Positions 23,570 through 33,608 of a stretch of 64,000 nt of DNA are shown piece by piece. The notes beneath the pieces were generated by a model. That model was not told where the DNA came from, made no database searches, and was given only the letters and a program-made list of their open reading frames with translations. Both the position numbers and the translations under genes were made by a program. This DNA comes from Coleophoma eucalyptorum. Taxonomy: Eukaryota; Ascomycota; Leotiomycetes; Helotiales; Dermateaceae. The stretch spans positions 248,001 to 312,000 of the forward strand of contig JALRME010000025.1 of assembly GCA_026120035.1 (NCBI GenBank). Direction: 5' to 3'. Every line of letters begins with the position of its first letter. Position 1 is the first letter of the stretch.

Positions 23570-25996
23570 ATGTCGTCACAATTGTATGCTCGTTATGTGC
23601 CGCCGAGCAAGAAGAAGACGCCAACTGCATCTCTAGAACAAACCGAGTCTACCGTATCGATTCCATCCGCAGTCTCCCCACCACCACCGGTTACAAGACA
23701 TGATGCTTCCTCCTCGTACGCACGATATATTCCTCCTTCGAAGGCGAAAACGAAATCACAGCCATTAGTCTTATCACCAGAATCAGATGCAGGCCTCGAG
23801 TCACCATCTGCGGCGAAAAGAAAACGAGAAGATGTTACAACAGCAGTGCAAAAGTCCAAGAAAAGCAAGAAGAACATTGAGCACAAGGAATCCAGATTGT
23901 CGTCACCTGAACCCATGGATGTTGATAGACCAGACTTTTCTTCGGCCAAGAAATCTGCGAGCTCAAAGTCTCTGAGAGAGGTCGATGTAGGAGACTCGGA
24001 TACAGACTCAGAGGCGGATAAGAAGCACAAAAAGGTCCTTGAAAAACGAGAGAAGTCCTTACGGAAAGCAGAAAAGCTTGCAAAGAAGGCCGCGAAGAAA
24101 GCCAAAGAAGAGGGCGAGCTGGAGGAGATTGGCGCTGCACCTGAAGAGCCGGTAGAAATCCATGATCTCGTACCACTTCCCCAGCCTGAACCCAAGCCGG
24201 AACTACCTGCACAGTCAACGACAGCATCCTTACCTCCTTGGCTAGCAACTCCAATACGGGTGTCGCCCACAGCAACAGCGTCGTTTTCCGAATTGGGTAT
24301 TGAAGAAGATGTTGAGAAGTCATTACAATCAAAGGGCTTCAAAGAAGCATTCGCTGTGCAAGCTGCGGTACTTCCATTGGTTCTTCCTGGACCCAAACAG
24401 CAACCCGGTGACGTTCTCGTCCAAGCTGCGACTGGATCTGGTAAGACACTCTCATACGTGTTGCCAATGGTACAGGATATTAGTAAAAGTACGACTACTA
24501 GGCTACGGGGATTGATCGTCTTGCCGACAAGAGAATTAGTTGCTCAGGCCCAAGAAGTTTGCGAAACTTGTGCTGTCGCTTACGGTGGATCAAGGAAACG
24601 CGCAAAAATCGGTACAGCAGTGGGAAATCATGCTCTCAAAGTCGAACAAGCAGCTTTGATGGATCAAGAGATGCGATATGATCCTCAAAGGTACAAGGAA
24701 CAACAGCGAAAATTGGATACGAAATGGGAATCTTCCGACGTAGAGACCGATGGAGAGGATGATATATTGTGCGAAGATGTATCATTGTCAACACTGCCAG
24801 ATCACGTTCTGGAGCCAACGCCGAAGGTGGACATCTTAATCTGTACGCCTGGAAGATTGGTGGACCATTTAAAATCCACACCTGGATTCTCACTCGAGTA
24901 TGTCAAGTGGCTAGTTGTAGATGAGGCCGATAAGCTGCTTGGTCAAAGTTTCCAGCAGTGGTTGGAGACAGTCATGGGTGGGTTCAAGCCGGCTACACGT
25001 CAAAGTCCGCTGAGAAAGATCATTCTCAGTGCCACCATGACAAGGGATATTGGACAGCTGAACAGCCTGAGGTTACACCGACCAAAGTTCGTTATGCTCG
25101 AGGGAGATGCAGCCAAGGATGGCGATGAGGTTGATCAGACATCTCAAGCCCATGTTCTGCCATCGCTCTTGATTGAGTCCACTATCAAGATTGAATACGA
25201 CGGAGACAAGCCACTCTACTTACTGGAGTTGCTTAGAACTAAGGATATGGCCCCTCGAAAACAATCTCCCGACACAGATTCCTCTAGCTCGGACGATGAT
25301 ACATCATCAGATGACGATTCTGATGACCCCTCATCTGATAGCTCCGCCTCTGATGCATCTGAGACAAGTTCTGATGACGACTCAACTAGCTCGGAGGATG
25401 ATTCATCTTCCGATGAGGAATCAACGAAGAAATTTATTGTACCATCAGCGAAAGCAACAGAGAATTCACCTCATGGCGTATTGATATTTACAAAATCAAA
25501 TGAGACAGCGGTACGTCTTGGTCGTCTGCTTGCACTCATGGAACCAGCTTATGCCACTTCAATTGGCACGCTTACCTCAACGACGCGAAACTCGGCACGA
25601 AAAGCAGCATTGAACGCATTCCAAGCTGGCAAACTCTCGGTTCTTGTAGCATCTGACCTCGTATCTCGAGGTCTCGATCTCCCAAATCTCGCACATGTTG
25701 TGAATTACGATGTTCCTACGAGCGTCACGAGCTATGTGCATCGTGTTGGAAGGACAGCAAGAGCGGGCAAAGAAGGTTACGCCTGGACGTTGCTGGGAAG
25801 TACAGAGGCCAGATGGTTTTGGCATGAGATTGCTCGCTCAACAGCAATTGAACGGCCTGGTAAGACTAAAGTTGGCAGACTCAATATGGATGCAAAAATC
25901 TTTAGCCAGGAGGCCAGGGAGCGGTATGCTGAGGCTCTGGAGAAACTTGGACAAGAAGCTAGTGAGACGAAGAAGAAGTACAAGTCAGTGGTATAA
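23570..25996 (+). CDS. DBP6: DEAD-box ATP-dependent RNA helicase Dbp6-like
   Basis: Intronless, 808 residues. All DEAD-box motifs can be seen: Walker A ATGSGKT (from 287), PTRELVAQ, TPGRLVDH, DEAD (451-454), SAT (487-489), VASDLVSRGLDLP and HRVGRTARAG (from 724). The Dbp6/DDX51 assignment rests on overall architecture: a lysine-rich N-terminus, a long acidic spacer between Walker A and DEAD, and a Ser/Asp-rich insertion (about 565-620) between the two RecA domains. Dbp6 acts in the nucleolus in early 60S ribosomal subunit assembly. The N-terminus repeats the motif YARYxPPSK twice (residues 6-14 and about 50-58). It shares a 129-bp promoter with GPI3. Confidence 0.9.
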   Translation: MSSQLYARYVPPSKKKTPTASLEQTESTVSIPSAVSPPPPVTRHDASSSYARYIPPSKAKTKSQPLVLSPESDAGLESPSAAKRKREDVTTAVQKSKKSKKNIEHKESRLSSPEPMDVDRPDFSSAKKSASSKSLREVDVGDSDTDSEADKKHKKVLEKREKSLRKAEKLAKKAAKKAKEEGELEEIGAAPEEPVEIHDLVPLPQPEPKPELPAQSTTASLPPWLATPIRVSPTATASFSELGIEEDVEKSLQSKGFKEAFAVQAAVLPLVLPGPKQQPGDVLVQAATGSGKTLSYVLPMVQDISKSTTTRLRGLIVLPTRELVAQAQEVCETCAVAYGGSRKRAKIGTAVGNHALKVEQAALMDQEMRYDPQRYKEQQRKLDTKWESSDVETDGEDDILCEDVSLSTLPDHVLEPTPKVDILICTPGRLVDHLKSTPGFSLEYVKWLVVDEADKLLGQSFQQWLETVMGGFKPATRQSPLRKIILSATMTRDIGQLNSLRLHRPKFVMLEGDAAKDGDEVDQTSQAHVLPSLLIESTIKIEYDGDKPLYLLELLRTKDMAPRKQSPDTDSSSSDDDTSSDDDSDDPSSDSSASDASETSSDDDSTSSEDDSSSDEESTKKFIVPSAKATENSPHGVLIFTKSNETAVRLGRLLALMEPAYATSIGTLTSTTRNSARKAALNAFQAGKLSVLVASDLVSRGLDLPNLAHVVNYDVPTSVTSYVHRVGRTARAGKEGYAWTLLGSTEARWFWHEIARSTAIERPGKTKVGRLNMDAKIFSQEARERYAEALEKLGQEASETKKKYKSVV

Positions 25997-26328
25997 TGTA
26001 TTTAAGAGTCAATGCGAAGCAACTTGCGCTCTACTGAGTTTGATCATTAAGTCTTCCCAGTATCTGAAATTTGGACGATACAGCCCCGCCCGACTCTTTC
26101 TCATAATCATAATCAAAAGGAAAGTAAGTGGTTGCTGCATTGAATACTTGTGTGAAGTGGTAGATAGCCGAGACATGATTGCTAAATCCCCGTAGCGAGC
26201 AGCAAATAGTTATCCGTATGATAAGCGAAACATTTATCACGGACTACAAAAAGAGAAGGAGCTATGCAGTTGCACTGTCAAAGAAATAAAAATTGACAAA
26301 TGAAGAGCAAAAGAGAAGTTTTAGGTTT
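25997..26328. other. 3' flank of DBP6
   Basis: A/T-rich spacer between the helicase gene and the tRNA gene. On the minus strand the tRNA is followed by CTAAAACTTCTCTTTTGC, whose T run at about 26309-26312 could end Pol III transcription. No coding feature. Confidence 0.45.
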
Positions 26329-26420
26329 TGCAACCTCCGTGAATCGAACACGAACCTCCACCTTACGATGCTGTTGAACAGCTTGGAAGGGTGGAATCCT
26401 AACCATTGGACCAAGGAAGC
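26329..26420 (-). tRNA. tRNA-Gly(UCC) with 20-nt intron
   Basis: Cloverleaf read on the minus strand. D stem GTCC/GGAT with loop AATGGTTA, anticodon stem CCACC/GGTGG, anticodon TCC (26385-26387), T arm TCGTG-TTCGATT-CACGG. A 20-nt intron (26364-26383) sits one base 3' of the anticodon, the canonical position. The anticodon arm is that of fungal glycine tRNAs. The acceptor stem GCTTCCT/AGGTTGC has two adjacent T-T mismatches at pairs 3-70 and 4-69, so the gene may be weakened or decaying. The A box (TGGTCCAATGG) and B box (GTTCGATTC) are intact. Confidence 0.8.
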
Positions 26421-26504
26421 TTGTTGACAAAATATTCTTATGTCATAATATAAACAAGCCTCAAACTCCAAAATGCGCATCATTATTGGTCATGAAAAGA
26501 GCTA

Positions 26505-26555
26505 ACGTGGTTTATCAGTACCCCGGTCATATCAGTACCCCGATCACTTTTCGCG
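26505..26555 (+). repeat. Left terminal inverted repeat, 51 bp
   Basis: Identical to the reverse complement of 28314-28364. It contains two direct copies of TATCAGTACCCCGRTCA, probably transposase binding sites. Confidence 0.97.
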
Positions 26556-26602
26556 TTTTCTGCACTCCCTAGCTTTAACACGCGTTAGTTTAACAACATA
26601 AT

Positions 26603-28237
26603 ATATCTATTCATACTCAAGAAGCCAGAATTATCTTAGCTATCGAGGCTATTCGTACGACGAAAAAGCTAAGTCGTCGAAAGGCAGTAACGATCTACAA
26701 CGTACCTTATTCTATACTAACTGACAGAATGAACGGTTGTACGAATCTTTCTAAACGGCGACTAGCTGCCCAGAAACTAACTAAGCTTAAAGAGGAAGTT
26801 ATTAGTCAATATATACTTAACCTAGATTCAAGAGGATTTATACCTCGATTAGCTAATGTTAAAGATATAGCTAATTATCTCCTCGAAACGCGTCGAGGGA
26901 AGCGTGTCGGTAAGCTTTAGGCTTATCGTTTCGTACGACGACGTCCAGAACTAAAGACGCGTTTCAATCGTATCTATAACTTCCAAAGGGCCTTATACGA
27001 AGATCCTATACTTATTGGAGGGTGGTTTGAGCTCGTACGAAACATAAGGGCGAAATATAGAGTCTTAGATTACGATTTCTATAACTTCGATAAGATAGGG
27101 TTTATAATAGGCGTAATCTATCCTAGAATGGTGGTTATACGCTTCGATCGATATAGCCGAGGTAAGGTAGTTCAGCCTAGCAATCGTGAATAGGCTATAG
27201 CGATTATGTATATCAATAGTAAGAGTAGAAGTATACCTCTATTTCTAGTCGTATAGGGGATTAATTATCTCGTAAATTAGTATACTAAAAGTAGTCTACC
27301 GTACGACTGAGCTATTAAACTAACAAGCAATAGATAGACGGACAATAAGATAGATCTCGAATGATTAAAGTACTTCGATAAGTATACTACTCGTACGGCA
27401 AAAGGTCCCTATCGGATATTAGTTCTCGACGGCCACAAGAGCTATAATTCGGTTGTATTTCAAATATATTATAAGTCTAATAATATTATACCTCTTTATT
27501 TACCTACTTATTTATCTTACTTAACTTAGCCACTTAATATCGGATGCTTTAGCGTACTAAAACGGTCGTACGGTCTTCAAATTGAGTATTTTATTAAAGC
27601 TTATATTAATTATATTACTAAGGTCGAGTTCTTTATTACGTTTAAAATAGCGTACGAGTAGTCACTTTCGATCCAAAATGGCTAAGCTGGATTCCGAGGA
27701 GCTAGTTTAATATCGTACGATCCTTAAGTGGTTATATCTAAGCTTGATATCAATCTATAAGTAGTTATACCTCCTTGGCTTCCCTCGGTAGACGACAACC
27801 ATTAGGTCTCTCAAACGCCTTATAACCCAACGGAGGCACTTTCGTAGTCAACTTTAGTTAAAGGTCGTATTATACGTTACCAAGGAAGCTCGCTAACGCC
27901 GATTTTCTAGATAGTTACCTTACTAGCAAAAGGAACCGAGCTATTAGCTTACGAGGTAACTCTATTATAAGCCGAGATACGTTCACTTCGTATAGCAAAT
28001 AAGGCACTTAGTAAACGTCGTAGGGCTAAAAAGATACGTATCCGTTAAGGGGGTGTACTTACTGTCGAGGATGCATACGATATTCTAAGTCAAACTAAGG
28101 TAGACGAGTAGATTCGATACGACAATCGTTCTAGGGGGGGTGTTCAAGGAGACGGGAATTTGGTCGTACGACACTATGGCACTTGTGGAGAGGCTGGTTA
28201 TAATTCAAGAATATGTTCAGATACTATTACTATATAA
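26603..28237 (+). pseudogene. Fot1-like transposase pseudogene
   Basis: A single frame runs 545 codons without any frameshift but with roughly eighteen in-frame stops, at Trp or Gln positions of the family where these can be judged. The longest open piece is 26729-26920. Domains in order: psq-type helix-turn-helix (QEARIILAIEAIR), CENP-B-type domain (KEEVISQYILNLDSRGF), DDE domain with first Asp in YNFDKIGF, second Asp in LVLDGHKSYN, and third Asp replaced by Asn in PLNIGCF. A zinc-knuckle-like CGTCGEAGYNSRIC closes it in the form YGTCGEAGYNSRIC. The start codon appears changed to ATA. All lesions are transitions of RIP type. The protein cannot be made. Confidence 0.93.
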
Positions 28238-28313
28238 TCTTTAGTGGATCCGTACTTAGTTTAGTTAATTATAATTCGTTGTTATTTTTAATATTGATTC
28301 TTCGTACGAAGGT

Positions 28314-28364
28314 CGCGAAAAGTGATCGGGGTACTGATATGACCGGGGTACTGATAAACCACGT
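28314..28364 (-). repeat. Right terminal inverted repeat, 51 bp
   Basis: Exact inverted copy of the left end, followed by the TA target duplication at 28365-28366. Confidence 0.97.
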
Positions 28365-28797
28365 TATTAAACTCAAAGTACAGCAAAATGTTGGTTTTTT
28401 ATTCTAGTAGTATTAAATTCACTGCGGCCTCTGGTAAAATGTGGCAAGAAAGCCTACTTTTAAAAGCTTTAGAATATAACACTCACAAGGTTATATTTAA
28501 TACAATTAATTCTCTTCCACGACCAAGCTTATACCTTGGATAGAATTTACTTCTCACATCATTATTACACATGTTCTGTAATGATAGTTATTTGAGAAAC
28601 ACGTTTATTTAGAGGTCCAAACTGTGGTTCTCCTGGCTAACAAAGCTTCATATCAGGATCTGAATGAATAAGACTAACCCATAATGGAAAGGAACACAGG
28701 GTTTAAATGAACATCTATATAGTCTTGATTTACACAAAAAATGCAAGATTATTTCGTGGCGAAAAGTACTGAAATTGAATTACACATTATTACGGAA
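28365..28797. other. A/T-rich spacer
   Basis: Lies between the transposon and the 3' end of the WSC-protein gene. No gene or repeat recognised. Confidence 0.45.
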
Positions 28798-31506
28798 TTA
28801 AATATTTTCAAACAAAGATCCATAGTAAACGCCGCCTGAATATCCACCACATTTTACAGTGGGTGCGCCCAGGCAATAGGTGTTACAATAGTCATTTGTC
28901 ACCGGGGCACCTCCCAATTCCTGGCCCAAGACTGTAGGAGTTGCGCAACCACAAATACCAAGTGCTTCTACAACGTAAAAAATTTGGGCACCAACGCAAG
29001 CTGTTCCACAGTCATTGACGGAGTTGGCAGAGTTGCCTCCAGGAAATCTGACGTCAAATCCAGTTTGCAAAGCACCGACTTCGAGGTTAAAGCAGCCAAG
29101 ATATGCCCAGTTTGAGGTAAATCCAGCAGAAGTTGCAGCGGGTCCTGGGGGTCCTGTTGGGCCCGTTGGGCCGGAAGGACCAGAAGGACCAGACGGCCCC
29201 CTAGCGTGGCTAGACACGCCAAATGGAGCAGATGTAGCGAATTGGTGGGATAACTCAGCTAAAAATTGCGATAAATTAGGAAAGCTAGGTGTTGCAAATG
29301 CGCCAAACGTGCTTGTAGCAGTGGCATGACCAGTGGAAGTAGGTATAGCATATAAGCTAGATAACCAGCTGGCAAAAATAGGAAAGTCAGGTGTTGGAAA
29401 TGTGCCAAAATTACTTGTAGCAGTGGCTTGACCAGTGGAAGTATGTGTAGCAAATAAGCTAGCGAAAAAATCCGAAAGGTTAGGCAAGCCAGTTGTTCCA
29501 GGTACACCAAATGTACTTGTAGCAGTGGCTTGACCAGTTGAAGTAGATGTAGCAAATAAGCTAGCGAAAAAGTCCGAAAGGTTTGGCAGGCCAGTTGTTC
29601 CAGGTGCGCCAAAAGTACCTGTAGCAGTGGCTTGACCAGTTGAAGTAGATGTAGCAAATAATTCAGATAATAAGGTCGATAAAATAGGTAAGCCAGATGT
29701 GCCAGATACGCCAGCTGTAGCAAATTGGTTAGATAAATCAGCTAACAATTGCGACAAATTAGGCAAGTCAGTTGTTCCAGATGCTCCAGAAGTACCTGTA
29801 GCTGTGGCTTGACCAGTAGGAGTAGGTGTAGCAAATAAGCCAGATAATAAGGTCGATAAAATAGGCAGACCAGATGTTCCAGAAGCGCCAGCAGTACCTG
29901 TAGCAGTGGCTTGACCACTTGAAATTGGTGTAACAACCAATTCAAAAAAGCCCGGTGAAGTAGCTAAGCCAGATGTGCCAGAAACGTCAGAAGCACCCGT
30001 AGCACTGACCTGAGCTGCTGAGGTAGATGATCCTAGTAAGGCCGATAATAAGGTTGATAAAATAGGCAACCCGGATGTGCCAGGTGTACTAGTTTGACCA
30101 GCAGGACTAGAAGTACCTGTGGCAGCTGTAGCACTGACTTGAACAGATGAAGTAGAAGATCCTAGTAAGGCCGATAATAAGGTTGACAAAATAGGCAGGC
30201 CGGATGTGCCAGGTGCGCTAGAAGTGCCTGGGGTAGAAACTTTGCTAGAGGATCCAGTGGCACTCGTGGAGGTGCTTGCTTTGCTAGATAAGCTAGATGA
30301 TCCGGTGGCACTCATGCTGGTGCTAACTTTGCTAGAAGAGCTAGATGATCCGGTGGCACTCGTGCTGATGCTAACTTGGCTAGAAGAGCTAGATGATCCG
30401 GTGACACTCGTGCTCATGCTAACTTTGCTAGAAGAGCTAGATGATCCAGTGGCAATTGTGCTGGTGCTGGCTTTACTGGATGAGGCAGATAACCCTGTCA
30501 TACTGGTAGAACTTGTGGCACTGACTTGGCCAGCTGAGCTAGATGGTACAGATCCACCTGTGGCTGAATCGGCAGCCGATGTACCAAATGGACCAGCAGT
30601 CTCAATCCCTAGACATGAAGACACTAATAGCGGTTAGCTTGTAAACTTCCGCTCAATGGCTGCAGAGACTGACTAGGAATAGCTACTAGATTTATTAGTT
30701 GGCATCCGGGGGGCGGACCAATAGCAGTAAAAATTGCATTGACAATACCGGCGTTCGTAATACAGAACAAGGCATCAAGAATAGGGAAACTTGGGCTTTG
30801 CCATTGTAACAAGCCGCCACTGGTCAACGAAAATATGGTAGTGATATTTCCGCCCACTGTAGGCCCTAATACAGCGGATGCACTTCCTGGCACAGCCGAG
30901 ACGGGCAAACCATTGGCAAACAGCTGATTATTAACGAGTGTGTACGCCGTGCCAGCGTTGCAGGTGTTTGATATACTGCTTGAGCCGAGGAAAGAATTTT
31001 CTTGACGGGCGCGGAGTTTGTTGACAACAAGTTCTATAGATATGATGAACGGAGAGTCCCCGATGCCAGCACCAGCACCAGCACCAGCACCAGCACCAGC
31101 ACCAGCACCAGCACCAGCACCAGCACCAGTTACAACAGCTTTAGCAACACCAGCACCAGCACCAGTAGGGCCTGATAATTCTGGGAGTGTTGTTGACGGA
31201 GATACCAAGGGAGGTCATTGGCAGGTTAGCAAAATCCCATGCATATGTGAAGTTAATAGCTCACAGAGATGGAGAGCCGATCACTGTTTGACCAGCAATA
31301 ACGGTATCTATGTATGTGGGCGCGTTATTGATAGTAATTTGAATGCCTCCATTAATATTCAAAGTGGTGTTTGCTGCAATATACGTGTTGATCGAAACAG
31401 GATATTCAACAATAGTGACGGGACTCTGCTGAGGACATTCTTGAGCAACAGCTAACACGGATAGCAGAGCCTGTAAAAGGTACAGGGAGGTCGGGTAAAG
31501 AAGCAT
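28798..31506 (-). CDS. Secreted repeat-rich surface protein with DUF7908 and WSC domains
   Basis: Three coding blocks. 31506-about 31265: signal peptide, then PVSINTYIAANTTLNING, typical of the N-terminus of DUF7908 proteins. About 31180-30674: an (Ala-Gly)n tract and the DUF7908 core (CNAGTAYTLVNNQLFANG, GPPPGCQL). 30608-28798: Ser/Thr-rich 14-residue repeats, eight or so copies of a roughly 35-residue unit around LPILSTLLSALLG, a collagen-like GPSGPTGPPGP run and a C-terminal WSC domain with eight Cys (YLGCFN to VKCGGYSGG). WSC domains bind glycans; a cell-wall adhesin or sensor-like role is inferred. No membrane anchor is visible. The intron at 30609-30673 closes in frame; the first junction does not with any consensus donor, so the gene may be frameshifted or use a poor splice site. 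Confidence 0.75.
29255..30215 (-). repeat. Tandem coding repeats of about 100-110 bp
   Basis: Successive degenerate copies encode the unit GLP(I/N)LS-(T/D)(L/F)(L/F)-(A/S)xLxATxTSTGQATAT followed by a short Gly/Thr linker. Neighbouring copies are nearly identical in places, which suggests recent unequal recombination. Confidence 0.85.
30240..30490 (-). repeat. 42-bp tandem coding repeats
   Basis: About six copies encoding TGSSSSSSKVSxSTSA-type units, Ser/Thr-rich and probably O-mannosylated. On the opposite strand they read as long shadow frames. Confidence 0.85.
31064..31129. repeat. Hexanucleotide microsatellite CACCAG
   Basis: About eleven CACCAG units on the plus strand, encoding the Ala-Gly tract of the WSC protein on the minus strand. 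Confidence 0.9.
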
Positions 31507-33608
31507 CGCGATGAAATAAATAAATGAATGTGGTTTTGACTACGGCCTTGAACTGGAAAGATGAACTATCGCAAACAAAAGCAGGCACAGATCAGAAAAT
31601 AGCATAAATGTACCCTTTATATTATCTGCAAATGATTCAAGAGAGATGCGACGCGTCGGAGTTCCTCTCAAAAATTACTTTTGGGTTTCGGAAGACAGCC
31701 CCTCCCGTGCCTCTTTGAATCATTAAAGTTTTCAACAGCATGTGTAACAACATCCTGCATTGCAGAGTGAAGGTTATCCTTACGCACTCCAGATATGCTT
31801 ATCCGAAAGAACTCTAAATATGTGCCAACCAAACGTCGATAAGATATGAGCCGGAATTGCTTCCTGCCTCCTGCCTCCAACCAATCTCCTGGAAATTTAT
31901 TAAATCTCAAGAAGTCGGTCAAGATCCCACTGTCGTAATCTACTGAAAAATGGCCAGTACAGTGTAGATGGTTGTAGGGCTTATCGCAGGAATACATACT
32001 ATGCATGAGATACTGTTCTTGGCAGCATTCGAACAAAGTCATTGCGAGTTCTGCAGACCCAGAAACTTATTCGCAAGGCCAAGCGAGATGAATTACTGAG
32101 TTATCATTGGTGCACACATTTCACAGGGCAGTAAGGGCCCATGGGGAAAGTATTTGCACTTTACCATTTCAGGCATACAAGAACTGCAAGATTCGCGATG
32201 GGTTGACGCTTCTGGGATTTTCCTCAGTACTTTGTATTGCCAGTAAAGTTGTAAGAACTCCACATAGTTGTGAAAGTATAGCTAGTATGCACAACTGATC
32301 AGTCACCAAGGGGTCCTGAATGAAGCCTTCCAATTTGCACAAACCAGAAGAGCGATTGCCAAATTTATATACTCCTTGGTTCCGAAATTCAAATTCCTAT
32401 CATTAATCTTCAGAGGTGAAATAAGATAGATTGAGCACCCAATCAGAGTACCTTTTGATGGTGATGGTTGGAAATTTAGGTTGTAATTTGTGAGAAATTC
32501 CTTCTTTCGGGCCCAAGACGGTACCGTGTATACTACCCTCAAATCGATTTGGTGTTGAACACGCGTCTTTATACGCCATTGGAGATAATATACTTCTCGG
32601 AAACCACATGCTTGCGACCAAACCCTTCATTGTCTTTTGCCTTTCAATTATATGACCTCTTATCTCCAGAGGAGGCAGGGGAGTCTGTAATGGGCGTGAA
32701 GGTAGGGGGATTTTTAGAACCAAAAAATTCGATTAATTGCTTCAAATATAACAGCTATATTGGTATTGCCTGTTGTTCGCAGTGGGTATTGGTGTGGTCG
32801 TGCCAATGTGCCTTTAAGCGTACAGTATACGAGCTGTGTCCGATCGTTTAAATTTGCACAACTGCAAGGGACAAAACAACCTACACCGCCAAGACAGAGG
32901 CATCCATTTAAGATTAACGTGGATGTGCGATGCTTGGAAATCTCTCTTGATGATAGATTCTAACCTGACTACTTGTAAGACGAAGATAGATGCGCAGTAG
33001 AAATAAAATCAATCAGCAGCTTCTAGCTTTGAACATTTATAAATTGTCGGCCATAAACTGGTGGAACACGTATAAGCAAGAAGCGATTGAGCTTCAGACT
33101 GAGAGTTTACCACCATTCATAGCGACTATAAACTAAGGAGTGATTCCAGTAAATGATTCGTTCCTCGCCAAATCTAGCTCATGGTGTCTGGTCGTGCTTC
33201 CGTCGTGACCAAAGACCGCGTCTTGCACGCGATATATTACCTCAGATAAAGGGACTCCTTACTCCCCCAACTTGGTCTATAACCCGTCCGACACCCGCAC
33301 AACACGAGCCGAGTGCCGACTGTCGCTCTGACAAACGAATGGCGTAACTTGCTGAAGTCACTCCTCATGCTCGACATCGGACTTCTCTGCGTCGGAGCGA
33401 ATACCGCGCAGACGCGGACACAACTGCGAACTTCCCCAGATTTTATGACCCTCGGGTAAAGTCAACCCCGTCACGTGTAGGATGGGACGGATGAATAAGA
33501 GAGGGGGTTGTCCCTCTATGAGGGGTTGATCTGAAGTTCCATCGTTGATACTTGACTAGTTTTGAAAGCTTCTGTTCTTTTCACGGCACTGTTTGCTCAT
33601 CTAGAAAA
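31507..33608. other. Intergenic region, no gene recognised
   Basis: 2.1 kb between divergent genes. A 124-codon frame at 31668-32042 (-) is the longest but has no known domain or signal peptide; I leave it unnamed. A frame at 32403-32723 (-) overlaps a plus-strand frame and looks like chance. The last part is the promoter of the dehydrogenase gene and holds a CACGTG at about 33473-33478. Confidence 0.45.

Larger units (their letters stand above)
26505..28364 (+). mobile_element. Fot1/pogo-like DNA transposon, RIP-inactivated
   Basis: 1860-bp Tc1/mariner-pogo (Fot1) type element. Perfect 51-bp terminal inverted repeats at 26505-26555 and 28314-28364, flanked on each side by a TA target duplication (26503-26504 and 28365-28366). 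It encloses one degenerate transposase frame. The perfect ends suggest recent insertion, while the interior carries many C-to-T and G-to-A changes of the repeat-induced point mutation type and is rich in TA. The element lies 85 bp upstream of the tRNA-Gly gene. Confidence 0.95.

Noticed and set aside
23593..24396. 267-codon minus-strand frame
   Set aside because: Antisense of the low-complexity N-terminus of the Dbp6 gene.
30206..30637. 143-codon plus-strand frame rich in Leu/Val/Asp
   Set aside because: Mirror image of the Ser/Thr repeat of the WSC protein; low complexity caused by the repeat.
31018..31455. 145-codon plus-strand frame with (Pro-Ala)n
   Set aside because: Antisense of the Ala-Gly microsatellite region; no domain.
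31668..32042. 124-codon minus-strand frame
   Set aside because: No domain, no signal peptide, no support from neighbours; may be real but cannot be defended.
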